55,343 nt of DNA, taken from positions 1 through 55,343 of IMG/VR virus record IMGVR_UViG_3300030110_003304; one strand, 5' to 3'. Below the pieces are notes generated by a model. It made no database searches. It saw only the letters and a list, made by a program, of their open reading frames with translations, and was not told the DNA's origin. The stretch is from a virus. Positions 29,901 through 35,027 of the stretch are shown here, piece after piece (the first letter of the stretch is position 1; every line of letters starts with the position of its first letter). The translations under genes were made by a program, and so were the position numbers.

Positions 29901-31685
29901 CAACATGAAAGGTAGGTAGTCGAAACTAGGTCCACCGATAGCAATAACCTCTTTCTGTGCATCGACCAATCCGTTGTCGAATACTACTTGTGCCTCTGTC
30001 TTATTGACTAATTCGTCAATCAGAACCGTACCTTGGTCTCTGTAAACATCGACTCTACTGTTGATTGAAATCTGGTCAGAAATGCCACCCTTGGAGACAT
30101 CGTACATCACATCTATGACATCAGCAGAGCCATCTATCTGCTGGTCGATTACCTCTTCCTGTGCTCTTGGCATCATCTTGAGGAAGTCATGACCATCAAC
30201 GTGATTGAGAATGTGTCTCCCGCTGTGTCCCACTTGGAAGGATGTGTCTACGTCGGTAGGCCAAGTGGCCGCATATGCGTTGGTTGAGGTGTCTGTGGCC
30301 ATGTTGGTCGAGTAGACGAAACCATGCAGAGCGAACGGACTCTCGTCAATCACCATTTGCCCTGTCCTGTCTATTATCTGAGTGGAGTGATGAGGTGGTT
30401 GGTATGGTCTGCCACTGGCGCTGTCTATCAGCATGTCAGCACCGATGACCACGAAGTAGTTGTCAACACCCGCTGTTCTGCTATGGAGAGCCTTACGGAG
30501 TCCGTTGACTGAACTGGAGAAGTCCAGATGCACGCTGGACACGAGGCAGTTCCCAGTAGATGTGTTGATGTTGTGAAGCCTGACTCTCTCTGGGGGCTTG
30601 TTGTTGGGCTTGAAGACATCCCTGTCTGTAGCACCAGCGTTGATGAGCAGGTTGTATGGTGTGTGAGAGACTGCGTATGTGGTCGGAGTGCCTGTGTTCT
30701 GTAGGTAATTGATAACCTTGTAGTCCCCACCTGAGAACTTGTGAGTGCCTGTGGTGTCCTTAGAGAACACGTAGTTACCAGATACCGTCTCCAAGCCAGT
30801 GAGTTTCTTGGCTAGTTTGACCGCATCGGCAGTGCTGAGTGATATCTGGGATATGGTGACGCTCTGTCCATCCATGCTAGTGCCATTGTCTGATATCGAG
30901 GAGAAGGTGTAGACCTCCTCTACAGGTGCTATTGGTTCTTCAAACCTATAAAGCAGCAACGTATTCTGGTTGGCTACGGGTGCAGACCTCTCTAACGAGC
31001 CTTCCTCAAAGTTACTGGATATGTGTAGTGACTCCATCACTCCCCTGAATTGTCCTCCTTTTCCCCCGACATACACGTGTGAGTTACCCTTGGCTATCTG
31101 TAGGGTTCTGTTCGCCAACTCTTTGGATACCATCAACTCACCATTGATGTAGAGTTCTATAGCACCAGTCCTCACTGCTGCCACTATGTGCATCAGGGGG
31201 CGCTGGTCTGTGTTGAGGGTAGTCGGGTCGTCGTATGAGCCGTTGTACTTGTTGTATGATGAGTGGATGCCACCGAACTCAGAGTTAGGGTAGACGACTC
31301 CTTCATATCCTCTACCAGATACCTTAGTCGCTGTGGATATGAAATGATGCTCCTGTCCTGCATCCGTGTCGAGGAACACCTCGAATGTTGCAGGACCGGG
31401 TGTGTCTATCTCCCCTATTGATAATTTGAACTGGTCTTCCTTCTCTACTACCACACCACCGCAGTCTGGTATGACCCAAGCCTCTATGCAAATCTGAGTA
31501 TTCAGGATACCGGATAGTGAGCCTTCACCCTCTATGTGTTGCTTCTCACCCAGTATGTTAACTTTTGACTTAGTTCCATCTGATGTCTCTTTTCCCAAGC
31601 GACTCATAGTGCCTTGTGGAACGACTATGCTGTCAGACACACCATCGAAGAAAAAAGCATGGTTTGAACGACCGAGTATAGGCAT
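14982..31685 (-). CDS. giant tail-tip/adhesion protein with N-terminal LamG-like domain (5567 aa)
   Basis: A single uninterrupted frame of 16.7 kb, roughly 600 kDa. Residues ~1-250 look like a concanavalin/LamG-type lectin domain: an opening FFFDGVSDSIVVP strand, IEAWVIPDCG, then IELYINGELMVSKEL and SLHISSNFEEG, the usual order of LamG strands. A second similar segment may lie near residues 4335-4510 (LSFSGVNAAP ... GCEIFINEAMID). Residues ~1295 and ~1490 carry related EDIGMFP and EDMGLFP modules, an internal duplication. The rest is beta-rich, with no protease or hydrolase motif I can defend. Position between tape-measure/glycine-zipper genes and hub fits a tail-tip or side-tail structure that binds surface glycans. 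The SD is weak (GTGATATT before ATG), suggesting coupling to the upstream gene. Residues ~4570-4750 come from AT-rich DNA. Confidence 0.75.
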   Translation of the reverse strand: MPILGRSNHAFFFDGVSDSIVVPQGTMSRLGKETSDGTKSKVNILGEKQHIEGEGSLSGILNTQICIEAWVIPDCGGVVVEKEDQFKLSIGEIDTPGPATFEVFLDTDAGQEHHFISTATKVSGRGYEGVVYPNSEFGGIHSSYNKYNGSYDDPTTLNTDQRPLMHIVAAVRTGAIELYINGELMVSKELANRTLQIAKGNSHVYVGGKGGQFRGVMESLHISSNFEEGSLERSAPVANQNTLLLYRFEEPIAPVEEVYTFSSISDNGTSMDGQSVTISQISLSTADAVKLAKKLTGLETVSGNYVFSKDTTGTHKFSGGDYKVINYLQNTGTPTTYAVSHTPYNLLINAGATDRDVFKPNNKPPERVRLHNINTSTGNCLVSSVHLDFSSSVNGLRKALHSRTAGVDNYFVVIGADMLIDSASGRPYQPPHHSTQIIDRTGQMVIDESPFALHGFVYSTNMATDTSTNAYAATWPTDVDTSFQVGHSGRHILNHVDGHDFLKMMPRAQEEVIDQQIDGSADVIDVMYDVSKGGISDQISINSRVDVYRDQGTVLIDELVNKTEAQVVFDNGLVDAQKEVIAIGGPSFDYLPFMLKGPVPQDLDNLNAETRRLHLRPSEKSRVALLKVPALTSYDLAPFVKVYYNAIDLTGASMSGVSQPLLMVEKTVPAGTTIVTGTTTVFSLIKTAIETNTIRSEVFAAGGYIDFTDTDVLKGSLRQNHSLIGDVSEGYEADDELDESLTPINYKPMTPTGITVDGDQASGGGTSITTSGNSSESTHIAEGDDIYNSNLAFVGTIASGGIGTNITLTTNRAAAVTNGEQLYIGIGTNAYPNQTPQIITASHTPTTKHDSVFNKMVIEPSRSKNDSLTDKGLYFRREPSEVIQSPSNGEFDKAGTGSGTHIYEMFDVIDNQFQDDGSVRVFIQPSDRRRVNQLSGLRSQSSDFKEPNNITMMYLMSRARIRAVLDSDQGGDSFTTVRCVGLTESTVNRAVSVRGKGSPDSQVVKEIEPNAPVVTVTLGGPGQGAMDVKPTYDPSPLARLPFSTRRNTATLANLATASSGGGALGVKPLNNNSTDLASWGTYGFPDLGRVYLQDGSSARYDSKDGTSFTFTDASSAGEGKFLLANGTEFTVFADWLSATDIASGNTLGIVSVSVTLFADRFFDESSLAEDGTTLNDRMFQGMSDVQHDYQLGTQYASTRAMVEIPFFANQFFDDVRTGTFPGPDNSFKIHIDATHTPHTYNPSPVGRRPKGVEPSDREAMSAYALNKRQNRYTPSTRITKVSSTQYQYFIYVEDIGMFPRVQQGHDTGSLALQENSDDDESYQNVDNVRNYRKMFLASGEWAYYTEMDLTTGQTLLKVPKGDNAANWAYSSGFLDEAVVGASITTGGPSLPLEGIVPIGSDAFTPSSDFENRSEYYHDSASVKTQGGNVDYGLRQYVSAVEFKEGPESNPHAPRIVSGRAVGTVNTVNFKNLSGSSGAFVNQILVTMSEEDMGLFPDLDYEDMSAYSFSSGEFLYEAETIDSTGAVRKFHYYGRLTKNSINDVIAANTLVFVYRDVSSSEPSWVTALPTNEIRLTRRVRDIFGDVDGDDGNNAALKEANNENIAKTFRPLDIGADDGWTITASSLISFNVTISNSNGRLAGSNTLGLNLRKGDLLYSEETTSKILYIGTVSKIEDYDDGTYSVTLGGFAKNTASAKPLRLSIANAYEEDPDAVLNKSWNYPYAAGGLRSGDTIWANMTINNPYATEGLFSKSRGVFNEAQVWKGFNGGVASLAASRPRESVPLENFLIGDTCLETAINYAQHVNQTVKENYKSLGLAESQAPKVAYVDPYLAEDGHARVLLYDVAHDKEFIAFQDLHMQVQTSAEAVTIGRPRNMVVGSGTAPVDLAEYTATFNGGGPSWITTQIDVANGYPSENRYIRSTQQSKFIESAYSHDLANRIGTNVMTAVNGTLPSNLPASAVTSSSPGIYGKAHGHHVHTGYSIFGEANKYSMGDSVLPRTNDSTVNPFTASSDHAFSRTKRSLTEAFTAALVKLRRDASTNTFPTTLRDPSTFFDTPDGTRVIPAFLCLKGIRDTSLDLTGHEEDRLQHLKQWTDMDFLRRLSIDCGAVSTKSGVVSIESAAQEIVRQINQAGAPKGQIVVDKDTTGSAHDPAPFWDTDKAFSSRDRGTHMGYVRAHMGREVQDRNGNRGFTVVIHSTVPGASGRNFCVWLDNSKGQSVYQPDFLIGHGGRWRDFWALPEEKEGENMHPAPMPLNKHGRPFAPITTLTQYVNPDETGENVISTTDFTDSDDDSSPVIRAISNALGGGQQFNTVNTESFSTIGSSSTIIQGLRVGKNSFGRVNFGGLVASGVPGFSPIAGPWGFGKKGSQDFRDTYGQTTEVVSYTSHTDANQLKSDTLGDSPIYGLKLTDHRGGNHGIRYIYRGAGLGFANDNTVLPDTISNEVCVFFDDRDTTQGGFTIGKHMRGTGDATGRMNTDNASTMTQKKWTGNRWRGVSAPNIAVDCEISRSGTTLTVDLQAPFDNNSGLAHHDVLGYLGFPVTNGMIQVTDAGGGNEAMTYSYTRRTQNDKSGTHKFFGIAGDEADHTYDSGEYLISPTLNWTTLVTDELMAAVTTAAINATALQLTEGINFDCTEMYATNGKTFGDMGVLPDAITIRAFDPTKNITPISDLFSASLHNDFGMQAAHVEFGEVEKTQLQNTGWSFGTSRATRDADIEINRRIACGYIPKTVLQIATRSRGPNGNTATPVLVDSLNNPVDISDWRKNLKGESFTRHSGDHILPMINNPTAVFAHASSANSDWAAGGTQNLTLDHEMWNFLIPAGQEGSGSKIPSFGETKTIFMNDKKSVTVESLNGGTSTTKFVWSNASEDWPAAEVSDILAFSHWAKVDVTKHFDGLRSLGSVFSEPYVFFRGGKSSTDHSVPLFFGGGFSGVTLDINDGTKNDYSSFYTHPYANGPTGTTGIQNANEISTSFALLDGNAMFAFFPGAALCNQHRGSILPPMFNRDNILSPDISRGTGTINSSHPNSTPYTNNSGTDVAVQKPSPLILRFAHPTARYEDHRDGTDSKTTYIIFGPGQAFPFAQEVADNAGSYNIKQPHPGRVIVNGNGHSKVPKATSTRRFPNHIESDGVLANGTFGEGYFMPEASAYQLARGRFHWRTTLNWETPQGKPNLAILKQSQASGRMYGNHFNVRTATSGIDDDLKKAHPMRHCSVIGHGVAMAADMVYHMDGGYHPGGHWMDNQITFNPPHPKGETILQRWGSGSSDTTLHPSAYRVAGPITTKVLAYSEVVASSEVDMEYIIVDATRCQNGEELATVVGSAINAFPGAGALKAMGGTHMPSMGNAMRQDRYGWVEKTYSAIVNSDSDPDNNHITVTGGTQDELERLPACGWLRTDASGFAPYYAREVHNDGAWKAKFYLAPNRISGQMKFEDQTTWYDTTGDKDTFPTVNSGSIWVWSKAGVHRFNNENTASRDHMCQSHFSGLVDAIDRTRPIGTMGWAGERYSYLNSLKVGTQGYAAGLGAWHPMLGFSPYGSASSAITALSHLPIVGAMVHSPEASPPVDGIGNNLMTYLGNPYSNSTGFRVNSDSQATYTIAHDTSDAPHTIHTKPPTYIDTTLPDFMTHPQGVFGRAFIVVSYECESALVAKYDRDGITGLGDWLQVKGAAANSVANPIHYAGTTRWDERFHGQDRFIAPANAGPNVEAMVHTTPTVKTVSNYTTNHTLDTTFDAEYFLHGTANNSTLENAIPSLHKTGDLIFDLDHSVGSFFLEETGVERNVAADLYGNGIGGSSGEDFTQLYDDSGTPSHDDFWVGDVNAYDLYKRSAAKNFSIEHIVWKRMDGGNLSLPAINARGLGAVPFVNRVSGNNAYTMGEKIFGNVRFTFETTNSAMLPVLQAQELNHPQLASKFPLNIQNVLEIPNEEMQFGEMTVTDDSGQEHVLEGGSPLGTIIRGFRKVTDRQTKGMSPALANSDVAPNLKIQLPDPNSIPGNIVVRSGFDRLQAYQNETMGSGGMIHPDLNENYIGNLFDNSVSSPRTGPTYEDHNWEHIDVLTKDSTNAGWKEATNSAPLQTSYEQHDRTLYFHVTKMGHSSTERYPTVYTHANGIESRSLTVSSFSGTTLTANASVLMPSTNTDVFSAGFGTKEVSDNRRFLRLATTTDSVVVSYTGISGSTFTGVVGDVDFTVFLAANPPASTTINISPSYYIPAGSNRFFASRRLRDHAEVSGNSPDMAKTEYLSGTYGTVNANTLAYNIYNKQVLTPMPLPRMGHHFVTPTMPMLPGHWAHPVYQSLFTRHKAENASLRGFADKNILADSVTATSVMGDLASTVTDQFNVHDPELSFSGVNAAPSLPSDIHGGAFTLMFETGIKYDGYGILASTGTHAGAVNKAGGHTIVLESAYYYTLGKNFPDPAEVGAYQIVIQPNTFSTQLVGFHTDVGASTQSLTSQQVHTVIGRKAANNTLGTVSLILAQATQADVRGCEIFINEAMIDINPDHGSQFTNIPPLLLYNQFGVEGTESPVFTRRALPYTPGQFRNATPGYTVSTPWWSFIHKVAPDDSSSNNFKHIALHRPDNYYHMKRSTFGSIGVQLTIAGYPSIYPNIYSHILQNTSLNAKCIVKSIQSTANGYRTITVDDASRFPETPQYAEVLEYTDSNGIRQTLAYTRRSGLQLNAINKPDKLQSNVVSGPFWDNLTEGTVIRLSQPYDIYSSKNVFTDTNSSIFTKVLSQLEKGTRDTTNLHIPDAYLCMWNSNLGRPYTFYSDSSRTFNNPTSDRAVDKKPYNSLPEHFESIHYHDSVYAMSLGPLSLRIKSANPDTKTGVSATGAAIEALSGYEAQGGTTLDSQKVMYSKFWPCGSRGGPLVSRLDLYTEASVSWSIPRKYAANDFYFWKDEDTANSSYAMASSGITFDTMSSSHDANRYSYGWRISLRQVYNKPTYGILPGRGKLEDDNTSETQYTTDYVAGPLVHMPASTWTYIGGDTSQSNVPLSTTYVGIMERQTNFAGMLAADRPEYQVRYSDGRRMTRPFGAPLRTLVANNNQGRDWWGDILGKGVYSLTEAAQYYLVDWWGNERGEDVRRAPVRGFGIRPAWDCGDAYEYDRTNNRSPHARIFNNGKPIFDVLGVINSSGERTGDAPRLGGTQSLSGSSTELVDVFAPTHSMRVGDMGNGRGVRYPSQFNEDILTELSEPVHSTGVVLSHNTAEPPAVTGLLRPRNDVLQADEIPRGISARLEIEEDGLLKPDAVVSDRVEQIVGTSPHKDAISRSTPRIGIDAENMEGLEKDHIAINTEAHSLHTDRGVGQRTVLHGALVANTQTLGDLDLTTAAFNGHMNSVLRFSHTSNVNPLGGSYVLETKSYGSFFDDTGWGLDGVSGGAKTTNPYQNTDFSRNTVKNNQKDQSVKWLLRPVRVLDKQHVEMFRPVPSVAGNTPQPASNFFRASGGGKYGLFTYETPTPRVASDNFPRSTAPDTNGPYVPVVFMSNSSATTPTSKGPKILGTETTGFDKTTITSPVTRMIISENTLQHYRADASRRRQIEESNQIVRRLDYSVKPRFSQSLHPKGHKGDVSFNVSNHSGDAA
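17440..17965. other. AT-rich island inside the giant tail gene
   Basis: Four counted 60-base lines here have 32%, 23%, 30% and 22% GC (17461, 17521, 17821, 17881), while flanking lines are near 50-60%. The frame is intact. The island encodes residues ~4570-4750, including RTITVDDASRFPETP and QTLAYTRRSG. This fits recent recombinational import of a domain. Confidence 0.7.
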
Positions 31686-31689
31686 AATA

Positions 31690-32916
31690 TCACAACAAGA
31701 AATCCACAGGCACGAATTGCATCACAATGTTGTAGACGTTCTCGCCTGCATTGTATGTGATATCTAATTTGTTTACTGTGCCCTTTATTCCTGTTTTGTT
31801 ACCTTTGAAGGTAGCGCCTGCTGGATTGGAGTTGTTGTCGCTCCTCTTGTCATTGAATGATTTGCCGAATCCTGTGGGCATGATGAAGTTGCGAGCGACG
31901 AATGTATCCCCGTCTGCTTGTATGGTCGAGTTGTATGGTATTTGTATACCCTTGATGTATCCACTACCTCTACCTGCCCCGTCCATCATAATCCCCACAC
32001 CTGCTGCTGCCACACCGACACCAACAGGAGCACCTACACCAGTCATGGCTGCCGCAGTTCCTCCTGCCACCATTCCTAATCCCAAAACGAACTTCTCAAT
32101 ACCTTCTTTCTTGGAGTTGTTCATGATACCGTAGAGGTCCATCGCCTTGTCTCCCGCTGACCTCTTGGATACGGTGAGACCCCCAGCAAACTTCTCATGA
32201 GAGGGAGGCCTGTACCCGTTGGGTTTCTGTGAGAATATGGGAGTGAGGTTGTCACCGTCTTCCCCTGTGGTGTCTTGGTTTATTGTCACTACCGTGTTAG
32301 TCTGACCAGTAACTGCTGAATCTGATTTAGATGCAGTGAACTTGGCTGCCAAATTAGATGTGTTGTTTATCAGGTCTGCGAATGCAGTGGCGAAGCCAGC
32401 AGCAGTGAGTGAGCCTGCTGGGTTGATTCCTATGATATAATCAGTGTTCGTGGTGTTGGTGAATGTTCCTGATGAGAGTTTCTTGAGTCTGATGTTGAAG
32501 GTAGTACCGTCATGCGAGGTGAGTTTGATAGTAGAGAAACTGAACTCAACAGCAGAATTGTTAACGAGCATGCTGTATGTTCTGTTGAATAACTTGTTTA
32601 TGTTGGAGTTGGTAGCCCCATCACCGTCTAGGTAACTCTGCGTCTGACCTCCCATCAGTGTGAATGAGAAGTCTATCCTAGATTTCGCTGCTAAGTTAGA
32701 GCCTACCAGATTCCTGTCGTCAGTGAGCACTGCATTGATTAGAATCATCGCCTTGTTCATGTTGAGGTCAAGCCCTACTCTTATACCACCAGTGAAGGGA
32801 GTGGGCATACCACCCGTCTTCCTCTGTGTTGTCATGGTCATGCTTTGGGCGTTTATCTCAGTCAACTGTCCATTGTCATGAACTAGCCTGATGGGAACAC
32901 CGTTTGCTGCCGCCAT
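31690..32916 (-). CDS. tail protein with glycine-zipper hydrophobic hairpin (408 aa)
   Basis: Unrecognised tail protein between the tape measure and the giant protein, in the usual place of a distal tail or tip-assembly protein. The N-terminal ~250 residues are beta-rich and contain INAQSMTMTTQRKTGG. Residues about 268-305 form a Gly/Ala/Val-rich hydrophobic stretch (FVLGLGMVAGGTAAAM, then VGVGVAAAGVGIMM) with repeated small-x-x-x-small spacing, long enough for two membrane spans joined by a VGAP turn. The C-terminus (KLDITYNAGENVYNIVMQF) is again beta-like. Start ATG overlaps the tape-measure stop (TAATG), with a modest GTAGGT as SD. The hydrophobic hairpin could insert into a host membrane during DNA entry, or fill the tube; both are inference. 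Confidence 0.55.
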   Translation of the reverse strand: MAAANGVPIRLVHDNGQLTEINAQSMTMTTQRKTGGMPTPFTGGIRVGLDLNMNKAMILINAVLTDDRNLVGSNLAAKSRIDFSFTLMGGQTQSYLDGDGATNSNINKLFNRTYSMLVNNSAVEFSFSTIKLTSHDGTTFNIRLKKLSSGTFTNTTNTDYIIGINPAGSLTAAGFATAFADLINNTSNLAAKFTASKSDSAVTGQTNTVVTINQDTTGEDGDNLTPIFSQKPNGYRPPSHEKFAGGLTVSKRSAGDKAMDLYGIMNNSKKEGIEKFVLGLGMVAGGTAAAMTGVGAPVGVGVAAAGVGIMMDGAGRGSGYIKGIQIPYNSTIQADGDTFVARNFIMPTGFGKSFNDKRSDNNSNPAGATFKGNKTGIKGTVNKLDITYNAGENVYNIVMQFVPVDFLL

Positions 32917-33782
32917 TATGCATACCTACTCTTCGTTGTTGTACCACCCAATGTTCTAGCAACTTCCTCTTGCAAGAGTTCTCCTATCTCTCTCGCTTGT
33001 TCTCTAGTTGTTCCAACGGTGCTAGTTAGATTGATTGTGATTGCGAAGTTGTTGGTTATTGCTTGAGCGACTGTGTTCATAGCGGATGCCGCTGCTGATT
33101 CAGCCTTCTTCTTGCCTCCACCGAATATACCCTTAGCCTTGTCTATCAGACCACCAACAGCACCAGCGATTGCATCTTTGATTTTCTTAATGATATTCCA
33201 GACTTGTTTGAAAGGCCACATTATGATGTCGCCTACCTTGGCGAACTGTTCACCTATGAACTCACCAACACCTCCTAGTTTGTTTCTTATACCTTGGATG
33301 AACGTCCCTATTCTACTTCCCACACGACCTATAGCGTCTGTTATTCTCTCAGGTATGCTGAAGATGAAGTCCTTGACGTTGCCTAGTTTCTCGATAATGT
33401 TCTCCTTGATTGATGTAAACACCTCAGGTATCTTGCCCAGATTGGTGGTTATGCTTTCTCTTACATTGTTAAAGGTCTCTGGTATCTTGCTGAATCCGTC
33501 GATGATGAAATCTATGAACTTCTTAGCAACACCCATCACACCGTTGAACACTGTTGTTGCCACTTTTATTAGTGGGTCAAGAGCAGGCATTATTTTGTCA
33601 CCAATGAAGTCTTTGATTTTGGTGAATATCCTTACAGCGATTTCTCCGAGTTTGTTGAAAACTTTAGTGAATAACTGACCAATCATGCTTATGCCAGACT
33701 GCACCGCAGATATGCCTCCTTGAATCAAGGAGGTGGATGAGTTGATGGCCGCTAGAGATGCCAAGATTGGTGCGAATGCCAT
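32916..33782 (-). CDS. short tape measure protein (288 aa)
   Basis: Probable tape measure, which sets tail length and occupies the tube. Support: position directly after the tail assembly chaperone pair; hydrophobic/amphipathic helical composition with repeated IKDFIGDKI, FIDFIIDGF and VKDFIFSI segments spaced like a rod; and a C-terminal NFAITINLTSTV followed by REQAREIGELLQEE, a pattern common at tape-measure C-termini. At 288 residues it is very short for the family (often 600-2000). By the usual 0.15 nm per residue it implies a tail near 40-45 nm. Strong AGGAGGATGAT SD; ATG overlaps the chaperone stop (TAATG). A tail-tip protein of other type cannot be excluded. Confidence 0.6.
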   Translation of the reverse strand: MAFAPILASLAAINSSTSLIQGGISAVQSGISMIGQLFTKVFNKLGEIAVRIFTKIKDFIGDKIMPALDPLIKVATTVFNGVMGVAKKFIDFIIDGFSKIPETFNNVRESITTNLGKIPEVFTSIKENIIEKLGNVKDFIFSIPERITDAIGRVGSRIGTFIQGIRNKLGGVGEFIGEQFAKVGDIIMWPFKQVWNIIKKIKDAIAGAVGGLIDKAKGIFGGGKKKAESAAASAMNTVAQAITNNFAITINLTSTVGTTREQAREIGELLQEEVARTLGGTTTKSRYA

Positions 33783-34081
33783 TAGAAATCATCCTCCTGT
33801 AAGAAGGAGTAGTCTAGTCTCACTATATCACTGCTCTCAGTGTTGGACCTGACTCTCGCATCTTCTGCCTGCTTCTCTTCTTCTGCGTCATACACCATGG
33901 CCCATACCAGTGATTGCTTGAATATCTCCTCACTCATGTTGTATACCTCTGTCAATGAAATCCCGTAGTGTTTTGCTATGTTATATGCAAACAACTGTAG
34001 TTGAAGTTCGATGTCTTCTGATGACTCTATCTCTTGTCTCTTCAGAAAACTCTCAACCTTCAGTTGTTCGCTTTGGTAAAC
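33782..34081 (-). CDS. tail assembly chaperone T-part, made by -1 frameshift (gpT-like)
   Basis: This frame has no plausible start of its own: no ATG occurs before the late Met in VYNMSEEIF, and no SD. It is open from just before the six-G run at 34081-34086 to the tape-measure start and lies in the -1 frame relative to the upstream gene. Translation across the slip would append about 99 residues (VYQSEQLKVESFLKRQEIES ... ending FLQEDDF) to residue ~115 of the G-part, giving a fusion near 214 aa. Acidic, helical composition and its place just before the tape measure match lambda gpG-gpT chaperones, where the T part recruits tube protein to the tape measure. Confidence 0.7.
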   Translation of the reverse strand, partial: VYQSEQLKVESFLKRQEIESSEDIELQLQLFAYNIAKHYGISLTEVYNMSEEIFKQSLVWAMVYDAEEEKQAEDARVRSNTESSDIVRLDYSFLQEDDF

Positions 34082-34425
34082 CCCCCTTGCATAGCCTCCG
34101 CCATCTCATCAGGCTTAGGGAGGAGCGATGCCAGTTGTTCACCGGCATATGCATTGAGTTGTCTCATCTCTTCTATGGTTAGTTCCGGGTTAGTGCCTAC
34201 GACCCAGTTAGTGAAAGCATACGACCAGTATGCCTCTAAATCAAGAGAAACGCCGGATTCATTCACCACGAACATCGTTTGTGCTGCTTTTTGTACATCC
34301 AAATACGTTATGTCTCTTATCCACACTTCCATGATAGCCTCAGGGTCTTCCCCATCGACTTGTATCTCATGCTTGTGTTCTTGTTTATTCGTCAATATTT
34401 TCCTCTTGTTCACTACTTTCGTCAT
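34060..34425 (-). CDS. tail assembly chaperone G-part (121 aa)
   Basis: Small protein immediately before the tape measure with the size and context of lambda gpG or the TAC of siphoviruses. The N-terminus is basic (KVVNKRKILTNKQ). It continues with a beta hairpin containing VWIRDITYLDVQKAAQ, then an acidic helical region with ELTIEEMRQLNAYAGEQL. It ends MQGGFTKANN, with the putative slip at the Gly-Gly. Start ATG follows AGGAAGTGA and lies 41 bases inside the preceding gene. Most product should be the short form, with a minority frameshifted into the T-part. Sequence similarity to a named family is not evident to me; the call rests on architecture. Confidence 0.7.
   Translation of the reverse strand: MTKVVNKRKILTNKQEHKHEIQVDGEDPEAIMEVWIRDITYLDVQKAAQTMFVVNESGVSLDLEAYWSYAFTNWVVGTNPELTIEEMRQLNAYAGEQLASLLPKPDEMAEAMQGGFTKANN
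34081..34086 (-). promoter_or_regulatory. candidate -1 ribosomal slippery site (GGGGGG, followed by TTTACC)
   Basis: On the coding strand the zero frame reads CAA GGG GGG TTT ACC. The -1 frame has a TGA 27 bases upstream of the G run, and the zero frame ends 21 bases downstream, so any shift must occur in this short window. The G run is the only slippery tract in it: a GGG tRNA can re-pair perfectly after moving back one base. Confidence 0.65.
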
Positions 34426-35017
34426 TGTTTGTCACTTCCTCGGTTACAGCCGCTTCTTCAGCGGGGGCATCCGACGATTCCTCAGCAGCCGCTTCTGCGG
34501 GGGCTTCGGTCTCGTCATCTGGTTGTGTTTCTTCGGTAATGCCTTCGTCGTCTCTCCTTAATCGGAGCACGACTTCAGCCTTAGTACCTCGAATCGTAAG
34601 TCCTCTGTCTCTACATACGTCACGTAGTTCTGCGACAGTCATCGAATCGTAATCTGTGTCTATGTCAAAGGGGGAATCCGTTGGTGCTTCTTCAGGCACG
34701 TCAGGTTGTTCTTCTGCTTCAGGAAGGCCAGTCCATATGTCACCCTCGTTAGGTGCTTGTTCAGGCACGTCAGGTTGCATCTCAGGTTCTGGCTCTGACT
34801 GTGCTAGCACTTCCTCAGCAGCATCCACCCAAGCAGGTTGCTCCTCTACCACCTCAGGAACGGCAAGAGCGGCCTCGAAAGCAGCGTCTATGTGTGCTCT
34901 TTCCCTTGATGGTACGTGTGTGATTACCACACCAGTCCTACTGGACATCCAAGAGAGGTAGTCCTCTTTGGAGATTCTGTTGAATCTCTTGGCTCTCTCT
35001 CTTAGTGCTGGCATCAT
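34385..35017 (-). CDS. SAP-domain protein with acidic tail (210 aa)
   Basis: Contains a SAP-type helix-extended-helix motif at residues ~126-157: MTVAELRDVCRDRGL, then IRGTKAEVVLRLRRD, with the conserved Leu, Gly and Lys positions. SAP motifs bind DNA or act as protein adaptors. Before it is a Pro/Glu-rich linker with a duplicated QPDVPE(Q/E)AP. After it is a highly acidic Ala/Glu tail running to the end. The N-terminus is basic (RERAKRFNR). I start at the ATG at 35017, which follows TGAGGTTTTG overlapping the tube gene's stop, rather than the one at 35050 inside that gene. Located between tube protein and chaperones, so probably a tail-assembly factor; function unknown. Confidence 0.6.
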   Translation of the reverse strand: MMPALRERAKRFNRISKEDYLSWMSSRTGVVITHVPSRERAHIDAAFEAALAVPEVVEEQPAWVDAAEEVLAQSEPEPEMQPDVPEQAPNEGDIWTGLPEAEEQPDVPEEAPTDSPFDIDTDYDSMTVAELRDVCRDRGLTIRGTKAEVVLRLRRDDEGITEETQPDDETEAPAEAAAEESSDAPAEEAAVTEEVTNNDESSEQEENIDE

Positions 35018-35027
35018 CTTCAAAACC

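Noticed and set aside
524-31685. Diversity-generating retroelement acting on tail genes
   Set aside because: No reverse transcriptase or template repeat is visible in the window and no adenine-biased variable C-type-lectin end was recognised.
33073-33678. 201-aa rightward frame with many hydrophobic segments
   Set aside because: Antisense to the tape measure; its hydrophobicity mirrors the Lys/Ile/Phe-rich codons on the other strand, and it lacks an SD.
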